A stretch of DNA of 64,000 bases from CBDIDH01 sp965277595 (GTDB lineage Bacteria; Planctomycetota; Planctomycetia; Isosphaerales; Isosphaeraceae). Positions 55,855 to 64,000 of this stretch are shown here, one piece after another. Position numbers and translations under genes: made by a program. Position 1 is the stretch's first letter. Every line of letters begins with the position of its first letter. The notes under the pieces were generated by a model that searched no databases, was not told where the DNA came from, and was given only the letters and a program-made list of their open reading frames with translations. The stretch covers positions 4,526,001-4,590,000 of the forward strand of contig CBDIDH010000002.1 in NCBI GenBank assembly GCA_965277595.1, given 5' to 3'.

Positions 55855-56824
55855 ACAGCAGGAGCCAGGCCCGAACCGAGCCCGCCAGTATCGCGGCGAG
55901 CAACGCCGACGTTTTCATGACCTTCACGGCGCGTCGGACCGTGGCCGGGCCGATGGCTTCGTTTTGATCGCCGAGGCGTGGTTTTTCGCTGACGACACCG
56001 CGATAGAACGCGATTCCGCCAAGCTGAACATGAAGAGCGCCGGCCATCGCGGCCTCGCCCCAGGCGGCGTTCGGGCTGGGATGCTTGCGGCCGTCGCGCC
56101 AGCCGATCCGCAAGGCCTCGGAAGCGTTCTCACCCGTGAGAGACGACGCGAGGGCAATCAAGAGCCAGGTGATCCGGGACGGAATCAGGTTCACCAGGTC
56201 GTCAAGCCGGGCCGAGGCCCAGCCAAGTTCCGCATAGCGAAAATCGCGATAGCCGACCATGCTGTCGAGCGTGTTCACGGCCTTGTACATCCAGAGGCCG
56301 ACCGGCCCGCCAATGGCGAACCAGAAGAGCGGGGCAACCACCGCGTCGTTGCCGTTCTCGGCGACCGTCTCCACGCAGGCCCGGCAGATCTCGGGACGAT
56401 CAAGCGTCTGGGTGTCGCGGCCCACGATCATCGAAAGCTCGGCGCGGGCGACGTCGAGGTCGGCGGCTTCCGACGCTCTCAGGCTCTCCACCGCAAGGCC
56501 CTTCACCGCGAGACCCCAGTAAATCAGCAGGGAATCCGCGACAAAAAGCCCGATCCCGCCACATCGCGAGGCCAGTTGTCGCATTTCAACGACCACCAGC
56601 CCTGTCCCTCCCGTCACGACAACAACCAGCAGAAGACCCGCGACATAACCAATCCATTTCGCCGAAGTCGGTCGAAAGACCGTGCCCCGAAAAAGCCGTT
56701 CCAGAGTCGTGATCGAGCCGCCAATGAGCCGGACAGGATGCGGCCAGCCGCGTGGATCACCCACGACGGCATCGAGCGCGAAGCCGACGGGCAAGGTCCA
56801 GCATTCCCACTGCGGAAACGGCAT
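55853..56824 (-). CDS. cbiB: Adenosylcobinamide-phosphate synthase
   Basis: ATG 56824 gives 323 residues; the longer frame overlaps cobQ and lacks a site. CbiB/CobD membrane-protein features are visible: VGFALDAVVGDPRGWPHPVR, MIVGRDTQTLDRPEICRACV, ENGNDAVVAPLFWFAIGG, MVGYRDFRYAELGWASARLD and HPSPNAAWGEAAMAGAL. Several membrane helices are present. It attaches the aminopropanol arm. It starts 1 nt after the cobQ stop. Confidence 0.95.
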   Translation of the reverse strand: MPFPQWECWTLPVGFALDAVVGDPRGWPHPVRLIGGSITTLERLFRGTVFRPTSAKWIGYVAGLLLVVVVTGGTGLVVVEMRQLASRCGGIGLFVADSLLIYWGLAVKGLAVESLRASEAADLDVARAELSMIVGRDTQTLDRPEICRACVETVAENGNDAVVAPLFWFAIGGPVGLWMYKAVNTLDSMVGYRDFRYAELGWASARLDDLVNLIPSRITWLLIALASSLTGENASEALRIGWRDGRKHPSPNAAWGEAAMAGALHVQLGGIAFYRGVVSEKPRLGDQNEAIGPATVRRAVKVMKTSALLAAILAGSVRAWLLL

Positions 56825-56825
56825 C

Positions 56826-58394
56826 TCAGCGTTGTCCCGGCTCAGGGTCGAGACCGAGAGCCGACCAGACAGGACCCAGATCAACATATTCGCGCATCAG
56901 GGCGGCGAGCGGACCATATCGATCGGCCCGGCTCAACCGATGTTCTTCCCAGCACACCGCGTCCAGCGGCGGCAGTCCGCGACGCTCGCGAAGGCGCCCG
57001 ACAAAGTCCGCCGCGTACGCGGGACGATCAAAGAGGCCATGAACATAGGTGCCGAAGATTCGACCCGACGGATCGGCCGCGCCGTCGAGAAGGGTAACGC
57101 CGTCGCTCTCGCGGGTCAGCTCAAAACAGGAGCGAACGCCCTCGTCGCGCGTCGTCTCGCCCATGTGAATTTCGTAACCGACGATGGATGGACCACCATC
57201 GACCGGCCTGCCCTGGACACGGTGCCGGTGCTTCTCGGCCGCGAACCGCGTGGAGACGCCGAGCAGGCCAAGGCCCTCGGCGGAGATCCGGGGCGACTCG
57301 ACCTGGTGCGGGTCTTCCAGGACGCGGCCAAGCATCTGGAAACCGCCACAGATGCCCACGATCGTCGGCGACGAGGGTTCCGTCGATTGCGCAACGATCG
57401 CCCCGGCAAGGCCGGTCTCGCGGAGCCAGTCGAGGTCAAGAACCGTCGCCTTCGTACCGGGCAAGATCACGACGTCGGGACGGCCCATCCGCGCGACCGA
57501 CGCGACGTAGCGGAGTCGCACGCCGGGAATCTGTTTCAGGGGGTCGAAGTCAGTGAAGTTGCTCAGGTGCGGAAGCCGGATCACGGCGATCTCGATGAGC
57601 GGACCGGGACCTGCCTGCGCATCCTCGGGAGAGGTCGTCTCGTCGACGCCGAGCGAATCTTCCTGATCGACTCCGAGATCGCTCCGATAGGGTAAAACGC
57701 CGAGGACGGGAACGCCGGTCCGCTCGCGGAGGAAATCGAGACCCGAGTCAAGCAGGCTGACATCGCCTCGAAACTTGTTGATCACGAAGCCAATCACCCG
57801 GCGACGATCGGCCTCCGCGAGCAACTCCCAGGTGCCGACAAGCTGCGCGAAGACGCCCCCGCGTTCGATGTCGGCGACGAGGATGACGGCGGCGTCGGCA
57901 TGGCGGGCCATTCGAAGGTTCGTCAGGTCATGCTCGACGAGGTTCACCTCGACCGGGCTCCCCGCGCCTTCGAGCACGATCACGTCGAACTCATCGGCGA
58001 GGCGGTCATAGGCGCGGACGATCCGGGGCCAGATCGTGGCCTTGGCGGCGTAATACGCGCGCGCCGACATGACGCCGATCGGAGCGCCATCGACGACGAC
58101 CTGGCTGACGCCGCCGGTCGGCTTGAGCAGGACGGGGTTCATCGCGTTCCGCGCGTCGACGCCCGCCGCCTCGGCCTGCGCGGCCTGGGCGCGGCCGATC
58201 TCGCCCCCTTCGCGGGTCACGTAGCTGTTCAGGGCCATGTTCTGGGCCTTGAACGGCGCGACGCGAACGCCGCGCTCGGCCAGAAGCCGGCAAAAGGCGG
58301 TCGTCACGACACTCTTGCCGACGTGGCTCGCCGTGCCGAGCACCATCAGCGCTCGGGCTCGGGCGCGAGTCGGTTTGTCCTGGCCCGCGTTCAA
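56826..58394 (-). CDS. cobQ: Cobyric acid synthase
   Basis: TTG 58394 overlaps the preceding stop (TTGA) and gives 522 residues; ATG 58346 is the first Met. It has the ATP-binding LMVLGTASHVGKSVV, VAPFKAQNMALNSYVT and AQAAQAEAAGVDARNAMNPV at the N-terminus. A glutaminase half has the nucleophile Cys in VGICGGFQMLGRVLE and His in FGTYVHGLFD. It amidates adenosylcobyrinate a,c-diamide at four positions using glutamine. A frame of 778 codons can be drawn here, but its first part is antisense-like filler across the epimerase gene. Confidence 0.97.
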   Translation of the reverse strand: MNAGQDKPTRARARALMVLGTASHVGKSVVTTAFCRLLAERGVRVAPFKAQNMALNSYVTREGGEIGRAQAAQAEAAGVDARNAMNPVLLKPTGGVSQVVVDGAPIGVMSARAYYAAKATIWPRIVRAYDRLADEFDVIVLEGAGSPVEVNLVEHDLTNLRMARHADAAVILVADIERGGVFAQLVGTWELLAEADRRRVIGFVINKFRGDVSLLDSGLDFLRERTGVPVLGVLPYRSDLGVDQEDSLGVDETTSPEDAQAGPGPLIEIAVIRLPHLSNFTDFDPLKQIPGVRLRYVASVARMGRPDVVILPGTKATVLDLDWLRETGLAGAIVAQSTEPSSPTIVGICGGFQMLGRVLEDPHQVESPRISAEGLGLLGVSTRFAAEKHRHRVQGRPVDGGPSIVGYEIHMGETTRDEGVRSCFELTRESDGVTLLDGAADPSGRIFGTYVHGLFDRPAYAADFVGRLRERRGLPPLDAVCWEEHRLSRADRYGPLAALMREYVDLGPVWSALGLDPEPGQR

Positions 58395-59404
58395 TGATGA
58401 TGTCCGGCCGTCGCGGCCGGTCGGGCCGGGGCCGCTTTCGGCGGCGCGGGGGCCTTGGCGAAGACAGCGCGAAGGGCCGGGAGGATTTCCGGGTATTGAA
58501 ATTTGTAACCGAGTTCTTGAGCCTTCGCCGGGATGACTTTTTGCCCCTTGGTGACAACCTGCGCCACCTCGCCGAGCACCACGTCCAGCACCGCGTCGGG
58601 GGGTCCAAGCGGGACAAACGGCCGCCAGAGAACCTTGGCGAGGGCCCTGCCGAAGTCGGCGTTCGTGACCGGGTTCGGCGCGGTTCCGTTGATGGGTCCC
58701 TGGGCGGCTGGGTTGTCGATCCCGAGAAGAAAGAGACCGGCGATGTCGTCGATGTGAATCCAGCTCATCCACTGGTGGCCGGTTCCCGGTTTGAAGGCGT
58801 TGTCGCCGCTGCCGATGGGCGCGGCGCCGAGCGGAAGCCACTTGAAGATCGGCGTCATCACCTTCAAGGCCCCTTCGTCCCTGGCGAGAACAACCCCGGT
58901 GCGGATCGTGGCGAGGCGAACGCCGAGCGGCGTGACAGCTTCGGCGGCGTCTTCCCACTCGCGACAGACAACGGCCATGAAGTCCGAACCGGCCGGGCTT
59001 TCCTCGGTCAGGGTCTCGTCGCCGCGCGGACCGTAATAGCCAATCGCCGACGCCTGCACGAGCACCTTTGGCTTCGTTTGCGCCCTGGCGATCGCCGAGA
59101 CGACGTGCTCGGTCGAATACACCCGGCTGTCGCGGATCTTGCGGCGGATTTGAGGACTCCATCGATCGGCGAAGATATTGTGGCCGACGAGGTTGACAAC
59201 CGCGTCGGAACCGTCAACCTCCGACTCCCAGCCGCCGGGGATCGACGGGTCCCCCTGCACGAACTTGACCGATCGCATCGCGGGGTTTCGACGCGCGCGG
59301 TCGGCCTGTCGCGTCAAAACGACGGGCTGGTCGCCGCGCTCCAGCAGTCGGCGCACCAGGCTCATCCCGATCAGACCCGTGCCACCCGTGACGAAAACCC
59401 GCAT
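58391..59404 (-). CDS. TIGR01777-type NAD-dependent epimerase family protein
   Basis: ATG 59404 gives 337 residues. It has a Rossmann N-terminus (MRVFVTGGTGLIGMSLVRRL), the SDR-like segment VLVQASAIGYYGPRGDETL, WEDAAEAVTPLGVRLATI, and a C-terminal DUF1731-like part (APNPVTNADFGRALAKVLWR, GYKFQYPEILPALRAVF). An Ala/Pro/His tail ends in HHH. Its role is unknown across bacteria. It overlaps cobQ by 4 nt and is therefore in the cob transcription unit, though no known B12 step needs it. Confidence 0.9.
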   Translation of the reverse strand: MRVFVTGGTGLIGMSLVRRLLERGDQPVVLTRQADRARRNPAMRSVKFVQGDPSIPGGWESEVDGSDAVVNLVGHNIFADRWSPQIRRKIRDSRVYSTEHVVSAIARAQTKPKVLVQASAIGYYGPRGDETLTEESPAGSDFMAVVCREWEDAAEAVTPLGVRLATIRTGVVLARDEGALKVMTPIFKWLPLGAAPIGSGDNAFKPGTGHQWMSWIHIDDIAGLFLLGIDNPAAQGPINGTAPNPVTNADFGRALAKVLWRPFVPLGPPDAVLDVVLGEVAQVVTKGQKVIPAKAQELGYKFQYPEILPALRAVFAKAPAPPKAAPARPAATAGHHH

Positions 59405-59539
59405 GAGTCGCTTGCTCCCGATCCTGGTCCGCCGCGCACCGCGCCTACCGCGCCGGCCAGAGAAAGCCGGGCCGGTTCTCTGCCACATCTTGTAGCGCTT
59501 CACCGACCAACGTCAAGCACCCTGCGCGGTCCAATAGGA

Positions 59540-59596
59540 ATCGCAAAAGACCAATGACGGAAAAATCCCGCCCTTTGGACATCGATCATCCAGCCT
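59540..59596. repeat. Heptamer element, degraded copy (R7)
   Basis: GCAAAAGACCAATGACGG, a short spacer, then TTTGGACATCGATCATCC and CCTCC. It is a recognisable but decayed version of the family, in the divergent intergenic region 59405-59883. The rest of that gap shows no gene; promoters for both flanking genes should lie there. Confidence 0.6.
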
Positions 59597-59883
59597 CCAA
59601 AATCACCTCGGTCCAGAAGAAGCGTCCCGGTCGAGCGAAGACATTGATGTGACGATCTGGTGACGACAGGACCGCGCCGGCCGAGCGGCGAGGCGGAATT
59701 GTGATGTCACCATGACAAACCCTTCATCGTTCACTCATAAGAGAACCCTGTTGGCGGGACGATCGGCGGCGTGTTATGGTTATTGAGGAAGAGCGAGGCA
59801 ATTTGCGCGTCGGGACGGGTTCGAGGGCCAGGGCCGGCCTGTCAAGGTCCGAGTCGTCGGCACCCCGGGAGTCTCTGCAAGCC

Positions 59884-60774
59884 ATGAACGCGAAAGTCCG
59901 CAAGTTGTTTGACCTGCACCGCTTCCGCGCCTATAAACGGCCCGCTCCACTGGTGCTCGTCAACGGCCTCGCCGAGCAATCCGAGAGCTGGTTCGCCAAC
60001 CACACCGAACTCTCGCGTCAGTTCGATGTCAAGATTCCCGAGATCCTCGTCTACGACGGCGACTCGCTGCACAAACGCATCGACGCGGGAGGCGAGATCA
60101 CCGTCGATTACCTCGTCGAACGCCTCACCGATTACCTTGACGAATACGTTCAGCGCCCGCCTTACAACCTCGTCGGCTCCAGTCTCGGCGGCCAGGTCGT
60201 CTTGACCTACGCCGTGAAAAACCCGGAAAAGGTCCGCAAGCTCGTCTTGATCTGTCCATCGGGTTTTTACGGCGATGAAAACCTGCCGATGATGGAAGGC
60301 GTGCGCCGGAGCCAGTACGACACGCTCGTCAAATCGGTCTTTCATCGGTCGCACTACGCCAGCGAGGAGTTGATCGAAGCCGTCGAGCGGAAGTTCCAGA
60401 ACCGGAAGTGGAAGAAAGGGGTCTTGCGAACCTTGCGAGGGACGGTCGGCCACTCCGTCGCTCCGCTTCTGAGCCAGATCCGCAACCCGACGCTTCTGAT
60501 CTGGGGCGACAACGACCACGTCCTTTCCGACGTCGCCGGTTCGGTGCGAGCGGCCGAGGTGATCGCCAACGTGACGCAGGTCGTCATTCCCAAGTGCGGC
60601 CACGCCCCTCAGATTGAAAAAGCGGGGCTGGTCAACAAGCTCGTCGTTCGCTTCCTCCGCGACAAGCTGAGGTCAATCCCGCCGCAACTGGATGCAATCC
60701 GGTTCCTCGAACAGACGAGGAAAGCCGGCTTGAAAGCGAAGACGACGAGCAAGACCCGCGGCCCCGCCCGGTGA
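59884..60774 (+). CDS. Alpha/beta hydrolase
   Basis: ATG 59884 gives 296 residues. The fold is clear: LVLVNGLAEQSESW near the N-terminus, nucleophile Ser about residue 100 in NLVGSSLGGQVVLTYA, Asp in LIWGDNDHVLSD near 210, and His in VIPKCGHAPQIEKAG near 241, so the triad is complete. The C-terminus is Lys/Arg-rich. Typical of esterases and C-C hydrolases; the substrate is unknown. The next gene starts 9 nt after its stop, so it is in an operon with the methyltransferase and GH3 protein. Confidence 0.85.
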   Translation: MNAKVRKLFDLHRFRAYKRPAPLVLVNGLAEQSESWFANHTELSRQFDVKIPEILVYDGDSLHKRIDAGGEITVDYLVERLTDYLDEYVQRPPYNLVGSSLGGQVVLTYAVKNPEKVRKLVLICPSGFYGDENLPMMEGVRRSQYDTLVKSVFHRSHYASEELIEAVERKFQNRKWKKGVLRTLRGTVGHSVAPLLSQIRNPTLLIWGDNDHVLSDVAGSVRAAEVIANVTQVVIPKCGHAPQIEKAGLVNKLVVRFLRDKLRSIPPQLDAIRFLEQTRKAGLKAKTTSKTRGPAR

Positions 60775-60783
60775 TATTCTCCG

Positions 60784-61362
60784 ATGAGTGACGCCTCGCT
60801 CTTTCTCGGCAAGTTCCTCAGGCACGGCACGGCCATCGCCAGCCTGGCCCCCAGCAGCCCCTGGCTCTCGCGAACGACCGTCCGTAACGTTGACTGGTCC
60901 CGCGCCCGGGTTCTCGTCGAGCTGGGCGCGGGAACCGGGCCGATCACCCGGGTCATCGCCGACCGCGCCCGGCCCGATTGCAAGGTCATCGTCCTGGAAC
61001 GTGACCCGGACTTCGCCCGACTGCTCCGCGATCGCTTTCAAACACCGGCGAACTTTGAGATCATCGAGGGGGACGTTCGCGACCTCGCCGGAATGCTCGC
61101 CGACCGAGGAATCGGTCAGGTTGATCATGTGATTTCAGGATTACCCGTTCCTTCGTTCCCGAAAGACCTGCAACGCGACCTCTTCCGGGTCGTCGGCGAG
61201 GTGATGGCTCCCGACGCGACGTTTAACCAGATCACGGAATTGCCCTGGGTTTACTGGCGGTTTTACCGACGCGTTTTTGAAGACGTTCAATTCGCCTTCC
61301 AGCCTCTGAACTTCCCCCCCGCCGGTGCCTATTTTTGCAGGGGAGTGAAGGGAGTCACCTGA
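60784..61362 (+). CDS. SAM-dependent methyltransferase, PmtA-like
   Basis: The 192-residue class I methyltransferase has SAM-binding VLVELGAGTGPITRVIA near residue 46 and VIVLERDPDFARLL, ending in LNFPPAGAYFC. The compact size and the SDASLFLGKFLR lead resemble phospholipid N-methyltransferases and the rRNA adenine methyltransferase-like group. It probably methylates a lipid headgroup, but small molecules or RNA remain possible. It lies directly between the alpha/beta hydrolase and the GH3 enzyme with minimal spacing (1 nt to the next gene). Confidence 0.75.
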   Translation: MSDASLFLGKFLRHGTAIASLAPSSPWLSRTTVRNVDWSRARVLVELGAGTGPITRVIADRARPDCKVIVLERDPDFARLLRDRFQTPANFEIIEGDVRDLAGMLADRGIGQVDHVISGLPVPSFPKDLQRDLFRVVGEVMAPDATFNQITELPWVYWRFYRRVFEDVQFAFQPLNFPPAGAYFCRGVKGVT

Positions 61363-61363
61363 G

Positions 61364-62998
61364 ATGAATGACCACCCCCTGATCTCTCAGATCGCCGGTC
61401 ACCGATTCATCCGAACCCCGGTCAACGGCGCGTACCTGACCTACGCCCAGAAACGAACCCAACGCCTCGCCCTGGTCGATCCCGTCCGCGCGCAGGCGAA
61501 GACGCTCCGCACGCTCATCGCCAGGGCGAAATTGACCCGGTTCGGCCAGGATCACGGCTTTTCCGCAATCCAGACCGTCCGCGAGTATCAGAAGGCCGTC
61601 CCCCTTCGCACCTATGAAGACCTCTGGGCCGCGTATCTCAAGGATCGCTATCCAATCTTCGAAGACCTCACCTGGCCGGGGCGGATTCCCTACCTGGCTT
61701 TAACCAGCGGGACCACGCAAGGGGCGACGAAGTACATTCCGGTCTCTCGTGAGATGCTCGCGTCGAACGTCAAGGCGGGGCGGACGATGGTCGCCTATCA
61801 CCTGGCCAATCGCCCGGATTCGCGGCTCTTTCACGGCAAGATGTTCTTTCTCGGCGGCTCCAGCGATCTGGAACGCCCCGCGCCTGGCGTCGAACAGGGC
61901 GACCTGAGCGGAATTGCCGCCAAGGAATTGAACGCGTTCCTGCGCCCTTACGCGTTTCCGCCGCTCGAACTGGCGCTCGAACCTGACTGGGATCGCAAAC
62001 TGACCCTTTTGGCGGAACGAAGCCAGCGCGAACCGATCACGCTCGTCGGCGGAGTGCCAAGCTGGCTCCTGATCCTCTTCCAGAGGTTGCTCGACCTGAC
62101 CGGCAAGGCGACCATCGCCGAGGTCTGGCCTGGCCTGGAAGTGGTCGTTCACGGAGGGGTCAAGTTTGATCCCTACCGGTTGGCCTTCGAGGCGATCCTC
62201 GGTTCAAGTCGGGTGAGGTTGCAGGAGTCGTACCCCTGTTCGGAAGGCTTCATCGCCTTTGGCGACCCGACGACCGGCCTTTTGCGGCTCTGCTTCGATC
62301 ACGGTCTTTTTTATGAGTTTATTCCGTGCGACGAGGTCGGCTCCGCGCACCCGACCAGGCACTGGCTGGGCGACGTGCGGCCAGGGGTGAATTATGCCAT
62401 CGCCGTTTCAACCTGCGCGGGCCTCTGGTCGCACCTGATCGGCGACACCGTTCGGTTTGAATCGGTCTCTCCGCCGCTGTTGACGTTCACGGGCCGAACA
62501 AAATATTCGTTGTCGGCGTTTGGAGAGCATTTGATCTCGGAAGAGATCGAGGGTGCCGTGGCCTCGGCCTCGGCCGCGACGGGGGCCTCGGTGCGCGACT
62601 GGCACGTCGGCCCGGTCTTTCAAGGAAGGCTCGGCCATCATCTCTATGTCTTCGAGTTCCTTCAACCGCCGACCGACCTTGCCGCCTTCCGGTCGGCCTT
62701 TGACCGTGACCTTGGCCGCCGCAACGCGGATTACCAGGCGCACCGCGCGGACAAGGTCGGCCTGCCGCTCCCGGCGGTCGTCGTGGCAAAATCCGGTGGC
62801 CTGAACGCCTGGATGCGATCGCGCGGCAAGCTCGGCGGTCAGAACAAGCTGCCTAGAATGGACAGCAGCGGGACCTTGACGGCCGAGATCGCCGGGTTTC
62901 TCCGCGGTGCCGACCTTGTTGAGGTCGAGATCGCGGCAGGTTCAGAGATTTCCTTTTCAAAAATGACCGAGGACCGAGGACCGAGGACCAAATCGTAA
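61364..62998 (+). CDS. GH3-family acyl-adenylating enzyme
   Basis: The 544-residue protein matches the GH3 (auxin-responsive promoter) family: LTRFGQDHGFSAIQTVREYQ, then the ATP-binding YLALTSGTTQGATKYIPVS near residue 112, KMFFLGGSSDLE, LQESYPCSEGFIAFGDP and LLTFTGRTKYSLSAFGEHL. Plant members join amino acids to acyl acids; bacterial members are poorly known. An acyl carrier protein gene faces it across a short gap. The last about 12 residues (KMTEDRGPRTKS) are encoded by a heptamer repeat array, so the natural C-terminus may have been altered. Confidence 0.85.
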   Translation: MNDHPLISQIAGHRFIRTPVNGAYLTYAQKRTQRLALVDPVRAQAKTLRTLIARAKLTRFGQDHGFSAIQTVREYQKAVPLRTYEDLWAAYLKDRYPIFEDLTWPGRIPYLALTSGTTQGATKYIPVSREMLASNVKAGRTMVAYHLANRPDSRLFHGKMFFLGGSSDLERPAPGVEQGDLSGIAAKELNAFLRPYAFPPLELALEPDWDRKLTLLAERSQREPITLVGGVPSWLLILFQRLLDLTGKATIAEVWPGLEVVVHGGVKFDPYRLAFEAILGSSRVRLQESYPCSEGFIAFGDPTTGLLRLCFDHGLFYEFIPCDEVGSAHPTRHWLGDVRPGVNYAIAVSTCAGLWSHLIGDTVRFESVSPPLLTFTGRTKYSLSAFGEHLISEEIEGAVASASAATGASVRDWHVGPVFQGRLGHHLYVFEFLQPPTDLAAFRSAFDRDLGRRNADYQAHRADKVGLPLPAVVVAKSGGLNAWMRSRGKLGGQNKLPRMDSSGTLTAEIAGFLRGADLVEVEIAAGSEISFSKMTEDRGPRTKS

Positions 62999-63067
62999 AC
63001 GGGAGGACGGGCAAGCGCCTTATTGACCCGTTTTTTCGGTCATTGGTTCTTGGTCATCGGTCATGAT
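62961..63067. repeat. Heptamer palindromic element (R8) overlapping the GH3 gene end
   Basis: The left arm ATGACCGAGGACCGAGGACC lies inside the coding region, the stop falls within the spacer, and the right arm TCGGTCATTGG...TTGGTCATCGGTCATG follows. It sits between convergent genes and could also help terminate both. Confidence 0.85.
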
Positions 63068-63097
63068 TTTTGGCTTCTGGTCGATATCCGGCGATCT

Positions 63098-63349
63098 TCA
63101 AGCGGCCTTCTTCTCGGCGATCAGGCGGGTGATCTCGGCGACCGAGTCGAGATTCTCGACGCCTGCCTCGTACGCCTCGACGGTGACGCCGAAGTGGTCT
63201 TCGAGAAAGGTGACGAGCTTCAGGGTGCTGATCGAGTCGAGGATGCCGCCGGTGATGAGCGGAGTTTCGTCGGTCAGCTCGTCGGGGTTCTCGCCTGGAA
63301 GGAACTCGTTGAGGATGTAACGGCGGATGTCATCGCGGATCTCGGACAT
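63098..63349 (-). CDS. Acyl carrier protein
   Basis: ATG 63349 follows GAGAGG, giving 83 residues; a longer frame is unsupported. The phosphopantetheine Ser39 lies in GGILDSISTLKLVTFLEDHFG, a good ACP helix II motif with I where L is common. The charged helices before and after (MSEIRDDIRRYILNEFLPG, DSVAEITRLIAEKKAA) fit a carrier domain. It probably carries a substrate activated by the convergent GH3 enzyme or a fatty acid pathway. It is the next gene after the phosphatase-like gene, with 26 nt between. Confidence 0.9.
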   Translation of the reverse strand: MSEIRDDIRRYILNEFLPGENPDELTDETPLITGGILDSISTLKLVTFLEDHFGVTVEAYEAGVENLDSVAEITRLIAEKKAA

Positions 63350-63375
63350 GGGAACCTCTCGACCGGAAAAAGGGG

Positions 63376-64000
63376 TCAGGCACACTCGGCGCCGAAACCT
63401 GCGGCAAGCAAGTGCGCGAACTCAGGATCTTCCTCGATCACCGGTCTCGCCCCGTGGCGAACCGTCAGGGGTCGGTCAAACGCTTCGTGCAAGACGCGGC
63501 CATTCATCGTTTCCGGCACGGGAACGCCGAGCATTGCCAGGGTCGTCGGCGCCAGGTCGTGAAGGTCGGCGCGGAGGTGCCCGCCAGGCCGAACGCCCGG
63601 GGCATCGACCGCGACGACACCGTCAACCCAGTGCGTCGCCGGCAGATTCGGATCGGGGCGAAGCAGTTCCTTCCGCCGCGAGACGCTCCACTTGGCCTGA
63701 GCCTGATAGCCGTCGGCCGAAAGGGCGAGGATGTCGGGAATCCCTTGATCGGCGGGATCGAACCCGTAGCGATCGGCGGTCGAAAAAACGTCCCGGAAGA
63801 GTCTCGCGCCGGTCTCGGGATCGCGCGCCTCGCGGCAGGTTCCGAGGATCTCGTCGATGATCCGATCGGCCGCCGAGGCGTTCCGGGTCATTTCGGGATG
63901 GAGAAAGATGTTGCCGCTGAGCTGGCCGAAGGGAGCATAGGCGAGCGTTCGCGACCAGTCGCAGCCGACGACCCCCTCAACCGACCGGGCGAGCCGACGA
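63376..64000 (-). CDS. Alkaline-phosphatase-superfamily / type I phosphodiesterase protein, C-terminal part
   Basis: The frame is open to the window end, so the start is outside. The visible part reads DWSRTLAYAPFGQLSGNIF, then PDILALSADGYQAQAKW and GGHLRADLHDLAPTTLAMLG, ending MNGRVLHEAF. These are the C-terminal motifs of nucleotide pyrophosphatase/phosphodiesterase-like enzymes: the region near DWSRT and the metal-binding His of GGHLR-type in the C-terminal part. Substrate unknown; the neighbouring ACP suggests a lipid or acyl context. Confidence 0.75.
   Translation of the reverse strand, partial: RRLARSVEGVVGCDWSRTLAYAPFGQLSGNIFLHPEMTRNASAADRIIDEILGTCREARDPETGARLFRDVFSTADRYGFDPADQGIPDILALSADGYQAQAKWSVSRRKELLRPDPNLPATHWVDGVVAVDAPGVRPGGHLRADLHDLAPTTLAMLGVPVPETMNGRVLHEAFDRPLTVRHGARPVIEEDPEFAHLLAAGFGAECA

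Noticed and set aside
57000..59162. A 778-codon frame reaching beyond the cobQ start
   Set aside because: The part upstream of the cobQ start is an Arg-rich shadow of the epimerase gene. Homology to cobyric acid synthase begins at 58394.

Overview
The window looks like chromosome of a planctomycete, most likely an Isosphaera/Singulisphaera-type lineage. This is inferred from content, not from a marker gene. The signs are high GC, several eukaryote-like Ser/Thr kinases (one with a long TPR tail), a DUF1559 pseudopilin-like protein with an H-x9-DG end, a PEP-CTERM protein, proteins opening with a planctomycete-style LExR-xLL signal, an S55 (SpoIVB) peptidase family protein, and a very large subtilase/beta-helix surface protein.

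Layout. 1-13.5 kb: end of an unknown gene, a CorA-type transporter, a 1614-residue membrane-anchored protein with a degenerate caspase-like region, TssG (type VI secretion baseplate), a cyclic-nucleotide-binding membrane protein, a PEP-CTERM protein and a kinase-TPR protein. 13.6-18.8 kb: a nest of mobile elements around tRNA-Ser(GGA). It holds a complete but frameshifted IS5/ISNCY-type element, an intact IS1-like element with 8-bp target duplication, a 5'-truncated second copy of the first element, an IS1380 remnant and other gene fragments. 18.8-23.6 kb: YgiQ-type radical SAM protein, glycosyltransferase, DUF971 protein and small proteins. 23.8-34.9 kb: one 3707-residue secreted protein gene. 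35.5-50.2 kb: HAD hydrolases, pseudopilin-like protein, beta-propeller protein, frameshifted S55 peptidase, a kinase with a YbjN-like tail, 6-phosphogluconate dehydrogenase, a cassette of a papain-like protein flanked by two small membrane proteins, and a third kinase. 50.2-59.4 kb: a tightly overlapped cobalamin (B12) operon read leftward: epimerase, cobQ, cbiB, cbiX, cobI, cobJ-cobH fusion, cbiD, cbiET. 59.9-64 kb: alpha/beta hydrolase, SAM methyltransferase and GH3-type acyl-adenylating enzyme, facing an acyl carrier protein and an alkaline-phosphatase-superfamily protein; a plausible lipid or acyl-transfer locus.

The most distinctive non-coding signal is a family of at least eight intergenic palindromic elements built from the heptamer GACCRAT and its complement. 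The best two copies are bounded by a perfect outer inverted repeat ending TTTGCAATCCTCC. They occur between genes in every relative orientation, and one has been absorbed into the 3' end of the GH3 gene. Three clear lesions were read from sequence: a 5-bp tandem duplication in a transposase, a 1-nt frameshift in the S55 peptidase gene, and truncated insertion sequences.
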